Assembly (NCBI GenBank): GCA_964017155.1
Contig: OZ024862.1
Location: 41,886,175 to 41,950,174, forward strand
Direction: 5' to 3'
DNA from: Oasisia sp. SBJ-2009
Taxonomy: Eukaryota; Annelida; Polychaeta; Sabellida; Siboglinidae
DNA length: 64,000 nucleotides
Of the stretch, positions 22,416 through 34,916 are shown in pieces. The notes under the pieces are model-generated. The model was not told where the DNA came from. It searched no databases and saw nothing but the letters and a program-made list of their open reading frames with translations. Position numbers and translations under genes: made by a program. The first letter of the stretch is position 1. Every line of letters begins with the position of its first letter.

Positions 22416-22481
22416 AGGAGACACTGTCAGCTCAGACCGACAACTTCAATGTGTTCACATGTGACATCACCGAACAACTGG
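22416..22481 (+). other. unassigned exon-like segment
   Basis: An AG-bounded open segment (TTTACAG before it, GGTACAC after it) encodes ETLSAQTDNFNVFTCDITEQ and reads like protein-coding sequence. No partner exon was found and no family is recognised. It may be a remnant, a stray exon of an unplaced gene, or chance. Confidence 0.15.
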
Positions 22482-24547
22482 GTACACAAGAACACAGTAT
22501 CAATATTGCAATTGTTGAAACAATTTATTTGATTTGACATGCAACACATTTTAAATACACGTTTATTTGGCATGCAACACATTTAAATACAAATTAATAA
22601 AATATGTCCGTGTGTAAAATGTAATATATAAATTAGTGCAATTCCCTCTCATATAAAACAGGTCACGTGGACGTGAAGCTACTTAAAACTTTAAGCAAAT
22701 GTTGATTTCTTGCTTCTGTTGCTCGATTTACTCTACGAATTATGTGTACATATATGATATGGCATCACCTTATACTAAATTGTAATTGGTGCATTTATAT
22801 ATATCATAACCCATAAACATACAACATTCTTTGATATATATATATTTACAAGTTGTCCACTGTTATTTACAACATAAACCAAACATATACACATTTCACT
22901 GCTCAACAGCCCCTTATAAAGTTACAGATACTTTTTTCAACATATTTTTATAAACTATCTATACTAACATTTTTCTCTGCTTTCTGTATGTCTGAAAAGA
23001 AGCAGCCAAATATGTTCTTTTTTCAAATACTTATCATTCATAAGTGTGACTGCAACACTGAAATATACTTGTTTTGTTGTTTTAATTTTGTACAAAATTG
23101 TGAACGTTGTTACAAAAAAGTTTTAAATACAATTTAATTCACCTTTTCAGACATCAGTTAGAATAACAAGCTCAATATTCATAACACATACTGATTAATT
23201 CATAACAATCATGCAGTGGTTGTGACATTAGGAAGTGTAACAAATAACTGTACAACTTGAGCTTGACCCAGCAATAAACATCACAGAACAAGATCGACAT
23301 TTGTTGCCGACAATACTGGTCTAAGTGTGCCCTTCACCAGAGTAACTTTTTTAATATTTCTACGGCTTTTTGTTTGTCATATGAGGTAATATACAATCAC
23401 ATAAGCTGGCCAACATCTGAGGATTGTTTCGTAACATGTCTGCTTCCATGGTGATGTCCTGGTGTAGTGTCAATGAATATCATCAACCTACTGTCACTGA
23501 GTGATTGTATATACACTAGTGGGTGAACCAAAACATGATCACATTGTGGTTATCTCAAGAGTTTACAGAGGGGAACATTTCAGTGCACACTGATGACATT
23601 GACATCAGAAGCAGGCAGTGTGGTAGGTCGTATGGACCCCATTGGACCACACAGTCACCTTTGTAGGCGGTCTAGTTGGAAGTTATTTTGTGTTGTTAAA
23701 ATATTAAGCTCCGCATCTTCTATTAGTGGGGCGGGCGATGGTTTGAAATGACCTGCGATGCATCATATTTTTCTACTAGACTTTGGCAGCTGTTATCAGC
23801 ACAAGCGAACATGTTTTGCAAACAATTACATTTTAATTCAGACATGTTTGAAAACAAGAAATGCCACCATGATGAGATAATTTCATTTAAAGCTACATTA
23901 TCAACTTTCAAATACACTTTTTACATAGTATGTACACTGTGTTGCTAATTACAACGGCCGCCTTTCACCCACTGAAGACTGTAAATATGTACACCCGGCA
24001 GTCATCCTGTGCAATGCATAGATGTACGCTTGATCAACTATACTCCCTTCCACCTGCTCTTGTGCTACGATTCATTCCAGGAAATAGCTCAACATCAAAG
24101 AACAATTCAAGGAAACGGCTGTCACTACCCGTCCAGCATGTGAGTACGATGAGAAGCAATGAGAGACAATTAGAGAGATGTAGGCTAAGTCTGAAAGGTA
24201 ATACTGTGGTTGGTTACAACACCAACTAGTCAATACATTTTCCTGATAGGTCGCTATGCCCCGGGTATTGATTTAGTCTGGATTTTGCAGAGAAAGCAAA
24301 CATCCATTCACCCAAACTGTGACATGCTGCTGCCATACCACGCTTTGAACATAATTATATATCCACGTTGGTGTGTTCAACTTGTATCACTGGACACATG
24401 AACAGTCACAAGTTGATGAATTCTCTGCATGATGTCTGCGTATGCCTGTAATTCCTGATGCTTGACTGCTGCACAAGACAACCCATAGATGCACTCGACT
24501 AACTAATGTAAAAATACCCCCAGCTCATCATGAGGTGTGTCTTGTTA

Positions 24548-27152
24548 TTATAACGTTGCAAGTATCCGTGTGAACGAGATAAAGATCACCCCGATTGTCT
24601 GTCCCACGCCCCACACAAGGGCGTACAGTGGCGCCATCTCAAACCCTGATGCTCGGTACACTCCGGCTATTGCTGCGCCTGCAAGGGAGCATTCAGTATT
24701 TTAGGGCAGGCTTCCTAAATGATTGCTGTTATGTTATTGCATAAATAACCATCACTTCTAGTTAGATATAAATAAGGTATAATAATAATAATTGTAAAAC
24801 TTCTATATCCTAAAACAAATTCAAGCTCAGAGGCGCAACAAACAAAATCATTTGGCTAGTCATACACAGGGATAGGCAAGTTTTCACTGGAGCATGATAT
24901 CGCCAAACTTTTATGGTGAAAAAACAATTTCAAACAAATGTTTTTCAGTTTTTACGAAAGGTGTCTATAGTTTCAAATTGTTGCAGTCACAGAGAAAGCA
25001 CATTTGCCAATATTCAGCTTAGTTTTAGGAACAAAAAGTTGTTTGGCAACGGATGATCAAAGGGTCCTAGCGATATCAGACTCAGAGAAATGTAGCACAA
25101 TAACTAATCATGTCGATTGTTGGGTAGAAAGAGTATAGTACTCTGTAGGAAATAATATACAACTAGATGTGATGGTGAGAAACGGGGAACCTTAAGTATC
25201 ACGCATGCTAAGCAATTCTGTATACGTTGGAGTTTAGATAAGATCAGTTTTATTGCTATGTGTTTTCATTGCAGTTACAATCAAACATTGGAATGTGTTG
25301 TAATGTTGGGTCGTCGTCGTACAAGTATGTTCACATGATAATACTCACATGCACCAAATGATTATGATAAAATATCCTATTGCTATAAGTAAAATAAATA
25401 AATAACAGCAATCACATAAAATAAGTCAGAATAAAAAGTGAAACTTTATAACCTCAAAAAATAATAATTGACATGATCTAGTATAAATATAAAATGTGGA
25501 ATAAAATAATATATAATAAATTATGATAAGGTATACAATACCTTTGTCGTTTGAAACAAAGTTAGGTCTCATTTACAATACTGCAAGCAATGGGAAGGGG
25601 GGGGGGGCAATCAGGTGATGATGTACAGACACAGATAAGCTGAGTACAACAAAGAGCGACTAAGGTGATTTCTCAACTGAGAGGCTCTAGTTATGAATGC
25701 CATCTAATATTTTGTGATTTGTCATTTCACTGTTGGACAACATTGTATAGCATAAACTACCTGGTACATACATGTAATTCTAAGATATTTGCTGCAAAGA
25801 TGTTTAAATTAACACTGAACTGTTACTCAAATTTCAGAGTCATGAGTTTGGATAAGTGCAGAAAAAGTTGTGACCTGCCAGAGATATGATGATTATTATG
25901 TAATGCCTGTATGTCCATCTCATTGATAGTAAGACCACAGGCACACATTCGAAAGTGGCTTGTAAATTAAAACATCTAAATAATTTCACGAACTACAAAA
26001 ATGGTTCATTAAAACTGTGGTCAGCGATTTGTAATAGGTATTTTACACTGTCTAGACATAGGTGAATCTAGGGGGGCAGGGGGCTCTGCGCAATACGCGG
26101 GTAAGGGTGGTATGCCCCCAAGTCATTACGGGTACCAGTCATTACCAACCTCCAGATGAACGACAGCACGACTTTGGTCCCGAAAATTGATAAAACTTCA
26201 CGGGGAACATTTTTTAGCAGCATCGTCTTTATCTTCTGATCAACTGAACCGAGATAGCAGAAAAGCTAGTTTTTTCACACCCACCTTCTGATGCTCTGTG
26301 GACCTACCCCGGGTACTCATGCAAACATAATTTTACAATAAACAGCACTGGATAAGCTTCTGAGGTGACTGTAAGACTTACTTGTGCACACACCCCCTGT
26401 GATCGGGGACAGGATGCCCATGACAAAGATGAGGATGGGGATGAAACGACCGAGGCGATGTTTGCGCAGGTGACCACAGGCAATGGCCGCGGCGACAGTG
26501 TGGACCAGGAACGAAGAGAAGAGAGTCCACAGAAACACCTGGTACCACATCTCTGAAACCACACAAACACCTGGTACCACATCTCTGAAACCACACAAAC
26601 ACCTGGTACCACATCTCTGAAACCACACAAACACCTGGTACCACATCTCTGAAACCACACAAACATCTTGTACCACATCTCTGAAACCAAACAAACACCT
26701 AGTACCACACAAACATGTGCTATCACATCTGTAAAACCATAACTCCACACAAACATCTGGTATCCCATTTATAAAACCACACATGTATACATAGGTTATC
26801 ACCTATGTAAAACCACATAAACGTCCGGTAGTACATATCTGCAGCCATAAACACCTCGTAGCACATATATGACTAATGTGATGGTCATACTGGAGAATTA
26901 AACAGATCTAAATTTTAAAGATGATAAAAGACACAAACACTGTGACAGTCTAAAAGCACACAGGTTCATTATAATATAGCACAGATCAGCATGCAGTGTA
27001 TGTTAGACGCCAGACTAGTTCTTGTAAGTTGTATATGACTTATCCCTACCGCCAAATCCATTGAGTGGATCTCGAGGTGACAATCCAATGACATTCTCAA
27101 TGGTGTCAAGGTCAGTCGCACGGAAGTCCTTGGCACCTGTGGCAGTTACCAT
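24548..27152 (-). CDS. TMEM170: transmembrane protein 170 (TMEM170A/B)
   Basis: Three exons on the minus strand: 27,152-27,050 (starting ATG), 26,552-26,382 and 24,678-24,548 (405 nt, 134 aa). TMEM170 proteins are small three-pass membrane proteins of the ER and nuclear envelope. TMEM170A has been linked to ER sheet formation and nuclear pore number. Residues 1-34 are a soluble N-terminus. Then come EMWYQVFLWTLFSSFLVH (membrane segment 1), RKHRLGRFIPILIFVMGI (segment 2) and SAAIAGVYRASGFEMAPLYA with VWGVGQTIGVIFISFTRILA (segment 3), the family signatures. WGVGQT resembles TMEM170B. Phases join exactly (G|AG and A|GC), with GTAGGG and GTAAGT donors. The exon 2 acceptor is part of a 32-bp tandem repeat. 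The gene is divergent from CFDP1. Confidence 0.94.
26537..26862 (-). repeat. 32-bp minisatellite spanning the TMEM170 exon 2 splice acceptor
   Basis: A 32-bp unit (on plus: ACCTGGTACCACATCTCTGA then AACCACACAAAC) starts at 26,537, 26,569, 26,601, 26,633, 26,665 and 26,697. Degraded copies run to about 26,860. On the gene strand each good unit holds TTTCAG|AGATGTGGTACC, the 3' splice site plus the first codons of exon 2. The exon's own copy is 26,537-26,558 and part of the intron flank. All three reading frames through the array are open because the unit has no stop. Confidence 0.93.
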
Positions 27153-28597
27153 GGCAACAAGTGGATGTCGCTCTGACTTTCACAACTCACATGTTTGTTC
27201 CTGCAAAGAAGTGAAGGTAGGCCTCATGGATATATCTCAGAATGGGTTTACACATTTGAGAAAATATTACATTTTTAAATAGGCACACAATTACAAAATT
27301 GCAATTTGGATGGCACAGAGACGGGTTCGAAGACGGGCAGAAGGATTCGATCAAATACATATTCCTTGTGTAGCATTTCAACAGGAAATGCTTGTGCAAA
27401 ATCATAAACGCTTATTATCCTATTACGCCCAATATGCCAATATGCATTTAATTTACACTGCTCTGGCTATCTCTGGATACATCCTCTGTGTGCAGCAAAC
27501 AATTGTCAAGTGTGACAGATATACTGAACTTGTGTAACTTTGCAAAGTTAAATTATTTGCAAATGTTGTGAACATGTTATCAACGATGCTGTTACTATTA
27601 CTACCCAGGTAATTACCTTCTTACTCATGACACTTATTCACCTAAAATATACATTTCTGCTAATCCACTCTATTAACATTCAGGTTACCCTCTACACTGA
27701 ACATTAATAGTGTCATAGTGGAAACTTTTCAGCGTAACATGGACAGCTGGAACAAGAGGCTAAATGGTCGGCAAACACACAAGTCCTGGAATATACCAGT
27801 CGGCACGACCAGCCAAATGTGAATATTTATCTTTCACATTCCCAATATTCTGTCACAGCTGTCAGGGAATACTTAGAAAACGTGCTGGTGCAACAATGTC
27901 AATGAGTGAGCCGCTTCAAGCCCAGGCAGAAACTGGCAAAACTTGAATATTAAATAGCTTTTCTTTTACAAGTGATTAAGTTCGCAACAAAAGTAACACT
28001 ACTTACAGAGAAACAGGTTTCAAAGTATAATTTTGAGCCATTAATATGGTAAAGTTTGAATAAGATAAAACAATTCAGTGTCACACTGTCACTAAGTCAG
28101 GGAGTGATGCTGTCAACTGATTAATAAAATTAATATCTGACGATGTTTGTGTTTTCCAATTTTGTTTGAAAATGGCATATTTGTATTAAGCATGATCTAG
28201 AATTCTTAGACCAGTATATGTCGTTTGTGGGGAAGGGGTGAATACACTGTCTATCCCCGTACGCTCTCTGCTGGCTTCCCTTTAGGTTACCTTGGCTTGT
28301 CAAATCGACGTAATATCGCCCAGGCTAGTACATTAGGCGAAATAATATCACCGCATTGAAAACAGTAGCATTTTAAAGATACAGTATTTCCTACAGACTA
28401 AAACATTACAAATGCACATATGATGTTTGTTTTACACAAGCATAACGACGAGTTTCAAATGTTAACAGACGATGTAAAAATCCACATCTTCCGTGGTTTG
28501 ATTTCCGCCCTCTATCGGAAGACAACATGAAACAGCGCCATCTGTTAGCACGTCCGATGTTTTGTGTGTTCGTAAATTTATCTATTTGCGGAAAATA
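27153..28597. promoter_or_regulatory. divergent TMEM170-CFDP1 intergenic/promoter region
   Basis: The 1.4-kb gap between the two start codons probably holds both promoters. No gene is seen; the frames at 27,310-27,537 and 27,764-27,946 are unremarkable. The last 120 bases before CFDP1 carry a CGCCATCTGTTAGCACG motif and moderate CpG content. Whether transcription is truly bidirectional cannot be read from sequence. Confidence 0.4.
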
Positions 28598-31500
28598 ATG
28601 ACAACGTTAGACGAAGAGTTCAGTTCGGACAGTAACGACGAAGATTACGTACCTGGAGGTATATTTCTGTGTATCGTAGGATTGCTTGGGTGTATAACAC
28701 ATTGATCAGAAACCCATGAACAGCAGTATTTTTGAAGTCATTCGCTCACTCCTCGGGCTTCAAGCCTGTCTCACCCGGCCGGGTGCGCTAGTGATAGTCT
28801 GGCTATGCCTTGTGGAATATTTCAAGTCATTTACGTATTTAAGCAATTACTTATTTTATATGGGGACATTATCATCCTATTTTAATAAATAAGTTTCTCT
28901 CCGAATCAATTGATTTTTCTGTAACGGATTCTGTAAATGCAAGTTGTGTTTATTTTGTCGTTTATAAGAGATGCAGAACAGAATTATAGTCGCAATGCCC
29001 CACTGCCCGAATGCCCCACGACCGCAATGCCCCAAACCTAGTCGCAATGCCCCAATCGCGAAGTCGCAATGCCCCAACCGCGAAGTCGCAATGCTCCAAC
29101 CGCGAAGTCGGAATGCCCCACTTTTGGTCAGAATGCCCCAGTGATTTTATTATTATCAAAACATGTTAAAACATAACATTTTATTATTGTAAAACTTATG
29201 TATATAATATATAATATAGTAATAGACGTTACATAAGTAAATGTATAATGAATAAAAAATATGTTTCGTTGATTATCTGAACATTATTGAAAGTATAACT
29301 GAATTTATGTTTTGTCTCCGTATATTTCTCCGTATATATTAATATAAAATACGGAATGCCCCACTTTCTTGGTAGTCGGGTTTTTAATACATATATATTA
29401 AAAACCCGGGTTTTTAATATATATACATATATATTAAAACCCGACTACCAAGAAAGTGGGGCATTCCGTCCAAAAGTGGGGCATTGCGACCACGGTGTTC
29501 AAAAATGTGGGGGCATTGCGACTTCGCGGTTGGGGCATTGCGACTTTGAGATTGGGGCATTGGACTTTGAGATAGTGAATACACATGTTCTGCCTGTTGT
29601 CACGAGTTTGACACGAGTCGTACTGGGTCAGAACTGGTACGGTTTCACTGGTACATGTCATCACGTGAAAAACTAGTGGTTTCATGGTAAACAGGTGTCA
29701 ACACACCAAATTTGTTCACAGAATCCAGTGAATTCACGAACGGAAACACGTGAATTGAGCCAGTTGTACTTGTGAATTCACTTACACAACATGAGAAATC
29801 ACGGGTTGTTAATAAAAAAAATTTGCTGGGGTGTCACATTTTAATGATTTACATGTGACAAACATAGACAATTAATATTCTGGACAATCATAGAAAGAAA
29901 TATGATGTTGGTATCAAATGTTTTCACTTATTTGACTTTTTGAGAGCAATAAAAACTATTGGATATCGCGTTTTGCCTTAAGTATTATTACATTATTAAA
30001 GTTAAGGTTCTTAAAATTTTACATATAACATCAATTATGAAATACACAAAACGACATACCGGTATATCATAAGTTTACTGATGTGTGATATTCCAGTGGA
30101 GGAGGCGGTGAGTGAAGACGACCAGTCTGGAGAGGATGAGGAACTCCTCCACACGGAGCACTCTGACGGCTCCAAGACAAATAAGATTAAGGGGAAGAAG
30201 AAGCGGAGCAAAGCCAGTGTCTTGACAGTCAGGTACGGAGGCTGAAGAGCGGATGGTATATTGTGTTATTCTGTCCATGTTGAGCTAGTCACTATTGGTG
30301 TCCTCTGACAACTGTACTTCTGCGTATGTGCACATCCACCTTGGACAACTTGACCAGCTCCATTATTGAGGCATGACCCATCAAAAATTTTATAGTTTCT
30401 ACGTTTTCATCTTATTTTTCCTGCAGTTATATGTCCAAGTTATTACATAATTTGTTGGCTATGCGTTATAGCAAGCAAAATATTGAACTTATACATTAAT
30501 GTTGTGAATCACTGGCTCTACGCAGTGTCTTTGCCTTGCCTCGAGTTAATGGACAAGTCGAAGGATTACAATATTCCACCATCACACCCATAATCACTAC
30601 AAACAACTGCATGTGTTTTATAATAATAATAATAATTAATACTACATTTATTTTGTATAGCAGCACATCCATAGTCGTTCTTGGCGTGGTTCACAACATA
30701 TTACTATTTAAAATAAAAAAGATATATGTATACAATAAGACAAATACCAATTAATGTTTTAAAATAAATGTAAACAAAATTAATACGGTATTAAATAGCG
30801 TAGCACTTTTAAGTAAATAAATATATTACGTATTAGTCATACAAATAAATAATAATCAATCTAGTGACTAGTGTATAATTACATTACAATGATACTGATA
30901 AATGACGGCATATGTATGATTATTATTAGTAATAAATAGTTTAGTATATGTTAAAACTGTTATGTTAATAATAATAATTATGTAACAATAATGCCAATAA
31001 ATAAGTGTATAATACTGTATTGATAATAGTAACAATTAATTTAGTAAACAAATAATGTTCATGTCGAATTACACTAATATGCAATACAAAAGAAATGTGT
31101 CACAAGAAAACAGTGGTTGAGGTACATAAATAACTTGATGTTGTAGGAAGAGAAAGGGCGGAATTAAACTAGATGAAGAGGTTGAAGATGAAACGATGAA
31201 GAAGGATGAGGAGGCTGCAGATAGCAAAGACACGCAGCTGTCGGAGGAGATGCAGAGGGAGGCAGAGGAAAGGAAGGAACTAGCGAAGAAGAAACGGGTG
31301 GATGATCTGTGGGCAGACTTCCTCAAAGACACCAGTAGTCCACTGTCACAACCAAAGCCAAAGTCTTCATCTCTCAACACACAGTCAAAGGTGAAACTTT
31401 CTGCTTTTTGTTGTCTGCATGATGTCAGTTTTTTGTTGTCAGCATGATATTAGTTTTGTTGTTGTCAGCATGTTGTCAGTTTTTTTTGTCAGCATGATGT

Positions 31501-34500
31501 CAGTTTTTTTTGTCAGCATGATGTCAGTTTTTTGTTGTCAGCATGATGTCAGGTTTTTTTTTGTCAGCATGATGTCAATTTTTTTGTCAGTGTGATGTAA
31601 GTTTTTTTTGTCAGTTTTTTGTTGTTGATACTGATCATAATAATGAAGCTTTATTTGCCATTTTCAACATGTAAGTACATTTCCTGTTAACCAGGAATCT
31701 GTTCTGGCATTGAGTCACATATGCCTATTTACAATAAAATGAAATATGACAAATCAATATATAATATACGTAAAATATTCCTTAAAATGAATGTGATTTC
31801 AATTGTTACTAATTTCCTGCTTTTCAGCCTTCTTTGTATTTATTAGATGTGTAACATTTCTGTATTGTTTCTAGTCGGCCGCCACAACACCGATCAAGGG
31901 AGTGACTGCGACTGTGTGTCAAACAGCACCAAACAGTAATAATACCTTGTCAAAGAAACCGGCCAAGGTCACAATAACACAGGAGTTCGACTTCGCTGGA
32001 GAAACTGTCAAGTAATTATCTATTACAAATATTTTTTTTTCATATATTATCAATATCAGTAAATTATGAATTTTGTTATAGGTTGTAGTCATCATCAAAA
32101 GTTCTTTGCACTAGTTTTATAACATAACAATAATAAAGTATGATATAAATTGAACTTACATCTCAAGAAAATAAAATAATAAACTACTTATAGTATGAAA
32201 GTTATGAACTATTAGCTTTTATTGGAAGAATAAATAATTTCCTATTCAGCCAAAAAACATTCACTTTAGTCTTTAATTTCACACATTTTGCATGGTGGCC
32301 ATACAAGTTTTGTGTTTTGGATGTATTTTCATGTTTTGGATTTTTGTTGTGAGACTAAAACAAAACTAAGTGTAATTGAAAAACCAACATTATCCTTATG
32401 TAATGATTTATCTTATTGATCAATTTAAAATGGTATCATGGACACTAGCCAATATTAGTAGATATTGAAAAATGAGATACCAAGGTAGGTGCAATCGCCT
32501 GTTTGACACTTCTTGGTAAAACAGGTGATCAGTGGAGTACGGTCACTGAAATTGTTAGGCATACTTTATTGCTTTGCATTTTCATCCATATGTCGACAAC
32601 TTATGCATGCACGCACACGCACACGCACGCACAGACACACACACACAATGGTGAGTCAAAGATTATTTTACACAATTTAAAATACTGCAGGAATACACAT
32701 TTACATGTAATGAAGTATTTATTAGTTCTTGCTTGTTTCTTTACTTCTGGACACTTTAGAGTTAGTTCGGATGACTGATATTTACTCTGTTAATTAATAT
32801 CCTATGATGTTTGAATTTTGATATGTAGACATTCTCAGTCTTCACAGCAGCCGTACATATTTGCCGCTAATGTATAAAACATCTAAATTTTTCTTCTGTT
32901 TAGGATAACAAAAGAAGTAGATGTCAACTCCAAAGAAGCCAAACAAATGGACCAGAAGGATGTCTCAAACTCGGAGGGCAAGGCATCACCTGCAGTACTC
33001 TCTGGGTACGGCAAATAGTTGTTTGTTTGTATAATGTCTCCCTCATTTCTGGGAACATTTAATGCATTATTAATCTTTTTTAGAGCATATGATATCTATT
33101 TACCTACTTTGTGTCCTAATTCTCCTGCATTGATATTGACTTCTCAAATGAACTGCCTAGTAGTCTGACCGACACCAACATGTATTGAAGAAGTACATCT
33201 CTCTCAACCCCAGTTGTAATTGCTGTACTGTTGAAGCTGTACAAGAGGGCAGTACCATTTGTTTTTCAGTTCAACATGACTGCCACTTCTTTGCCATCAA
33301 AACAAGGATTTATTACCCAAACGCATACACATCTGTATACAGTATTTCTGATATCATTTTATGGGTGAAATATATATTCAAATCAAGATGAGACAGTCTG
33401 TTCCTAGGCAGTTATTTATTCACAAGCATTATTGGTAATATTAAAGAGCGACTGAGTTAACTGCAATACCTTTAAGAAATGTTGATTCTCAACAATGTCC
33501 CTTTTTCCTACGTGCAAACTGCATACTTCAAATCACAAATTTCTGCACCTATTAATCACATGTCTTTCTCAAATGCAGATGCTTAATCAGTTGAGCAGAT
33601 GCACCCATGTGTTGTTCATCAATGTGTTTCTGGCTGGCAGGGCAAAGAGACCTGGCGGGGGTTTGGGAAACCTACTTGGCAAGCTCGGAAAGAAACCGAA
33701 AATCAGCACATTGGTGAGTGAATCACTCTGTGCGTTTTGACAGGTAGCAGTTCTGTGCAGATAGAGTTTTTGAGGCTGACCAACTCTTGTCATGATGCAC
33801 CTCTAAGCATAGTTTCCAAGGATTTAAGCACAATAGAAGGTTACCTTATTAGTATTAGTATTGCTTATCTTGACATAATTACAAGAATTATTTCATTCAG
33901 CCTTCATAATATTGTCATTACAACAATATAAACAAAATGAGACACTTGTATAACTGTGTTGTTACTGCTGATACTGTTGTACGTCGCTCTGTTGTTACTG
34001 GTGACCGTGTTGTACGTTGCTGTGTTGTTATTGCTGACTATGTTGTACATTGCTGTGTTGTTACTGCTGACCGTGCTGTATGTTTCTGTGTGGTTATTAT
34101 TGATAGTGTTGTACATTGCTATGTTGTTACTGCTGACCATGGTGTACGTTGTGTGTTGTTACTGCAGACAGTGTTGTACGTTGCTGTGTTGTTAATGCTG
34201 ACTGTGTTGTATGTTGTGTTTTGTTCCTGCTGACTGTGTTGTACGTTGTGCGTTGTTACTGCTGACTGTGTTGTTACTGCTGACCGTGTTGTACGTTGTG
34301 TGTTGTTTCTGCTGACTGTGTTGTATGTTGCCCGTACAGGAGAAGTCCCAACTGGATTGGAACAAGTTCAAGCAGGAAGAAGGACTGGAGGAAGAGCTGC
34401 AGGTTCACAACCGGGGCAAGGAGGGGTGAGTAGATGGGAGCGAACCTGGGATCATCGGAGCTAATTCTAACTAAAGATAGCAGGCCAGTGACAACTGAAA

Positions 34501-34916
34501 TTTGAATGCATAACCTAATACCAAATAAAACACAGTTCAGTGAAAAGGACATGAGTTTTTTATTGATACAATTTATATGAATTTCATTAAATTGTTAACA
34601 AATAATAAACATTAGTATTTGAAATTAAACACATACCTGACAGGGGTTGCTAAGACATGTTATCACTTACACAGAACATTGAGTAAGATTGTAAGATTTG
34701 TTTGTGTTGGTTAAATCCACCACTGGTATTTTTCTTATTTTCATACTGCTAGCATACATGAAGCTGGATGTAAAATTGTCTTTGTAAATTTCCAACACTT
34801 GTAATAAAATTCCATTTCGTTTCAGTTACCTTGAAAGGCAAGCATTCCTCACTAGGACAGACCATCGACAGTACGAACTAGAGAAAAGTGTGAGACTTGG
34901 TCTCAGCAAGAGATGA
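28598..34916 (+). CDS. CFDP1: craniofacial development protein 1 (BCNT/Swc5 family)
   Basis: Eight exons: 28,598-28,658; 30,097-30,232; 31,147-31,390; 31,875-32,011; 32,904-33,005; 33,641-33,713; 34,340-34,425; 34,826-34,916 (930 nt, 309 aa; human is 299). It is the metazoan counterpart of yeast Swc5, a subunit of the SWR1/SRCAP remodeller that exchanges H2A for H2A.Z. The acidic N-terminus holds DEDYVP, the DEF/Y histone-binding motif. A Lys/Glu-rich middle carries [14 protein letters not shown]. Then come QEFDFAGE and [14 protein letters not shown], and the C-terminal BCNT domain ([60 protein letters not shown]). All phases join; donors are GT and acceptors AG. Exon 3's donor (GTGAAA) is weak. 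The stop lies at the edge of a minisatellite. Confidence 0.95.
28985..29575. mobile_element. fold-back (inverted-repeat) element in CFDP1 intron 1
   Basis: The left side (28,985-29,140) carries about six copies of CGCAATGCCCCA with the spacer ACCGCGAAGT. The right side (29,455-29,570) carries the reverse complement, TGGGGCATTGCGACTTCGCG. At the core 29,351-29,469 is a near-perfect 119-bp palindrome (ACGGAATGCCCCACTTTCTT ... and its complement) with AAAACCCGGGTTTT at the centre. There is no ORF of its own; open frames here are repeat artefacts. It resembles a non-autonomous fold-back transposon. Confidence 0.6.
31395..31625 (+). repeat. minisatellite directly after CFDP1 exon 3
   Basis: A 26-29-bp unit (GTCAGCATGATGTCAGTTTTT with variable T run) repeats about eight times, beginning within a few bases of the exon 3 donor. 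Confidence 0.85.
33945..34335 (+). repeat. 33-bp minisatellite in CFDP1 intron 6
   Basis: About eleven copies of a 33-bp unit (TGTTGTTACTGCTGACCGTG plus TTGTACGTTGCTG) run up to the exon 7 acceptor at 34,339. The unit is a multiple of three, so frames stay open through the array (for example 33,937-34,233), but these are not genes. Confidence 0.85.

Larger units (their letters stand above)
20871..24547. other. HSBP1-TMEM170 convergent intergenic region
   Basis: It contains the 3' untranslated parts of both genes. Apart from one exon-like segment at about 22,400-22,490 I see no gene. The open frames at 21,888-22,118, 22,853-23,137 and 23,930-24,229 have no recognisable family, splice context or repeat identity. 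A short LINE/SINE-tail-like motif (GTAAAGCGCTGTAAAAAACATTGG) is near 22,317. Confidence 0.5.

Noticed and set aside
26304..26802. Three overlapping minus-strand ORFs with Cys/Trp-rich repeats as novel repeat proteins
   Set aside because: They are the TMEM170 exon 2 plus the intronic 32-bp array read in three frames.
28737..28815. GC-rich segment after CFDP1 exon 1 as an RNA gene
   Set aside because: It has a small CCCGGCCGGG palindrome but no recognisable tRNA, snRNA or rRNA features.
33904..34233. Val/Leu-rich ORFs as a membrane protein
   Set aside because: All derive from the 33-bp intronic minisatellite of CFDP1.
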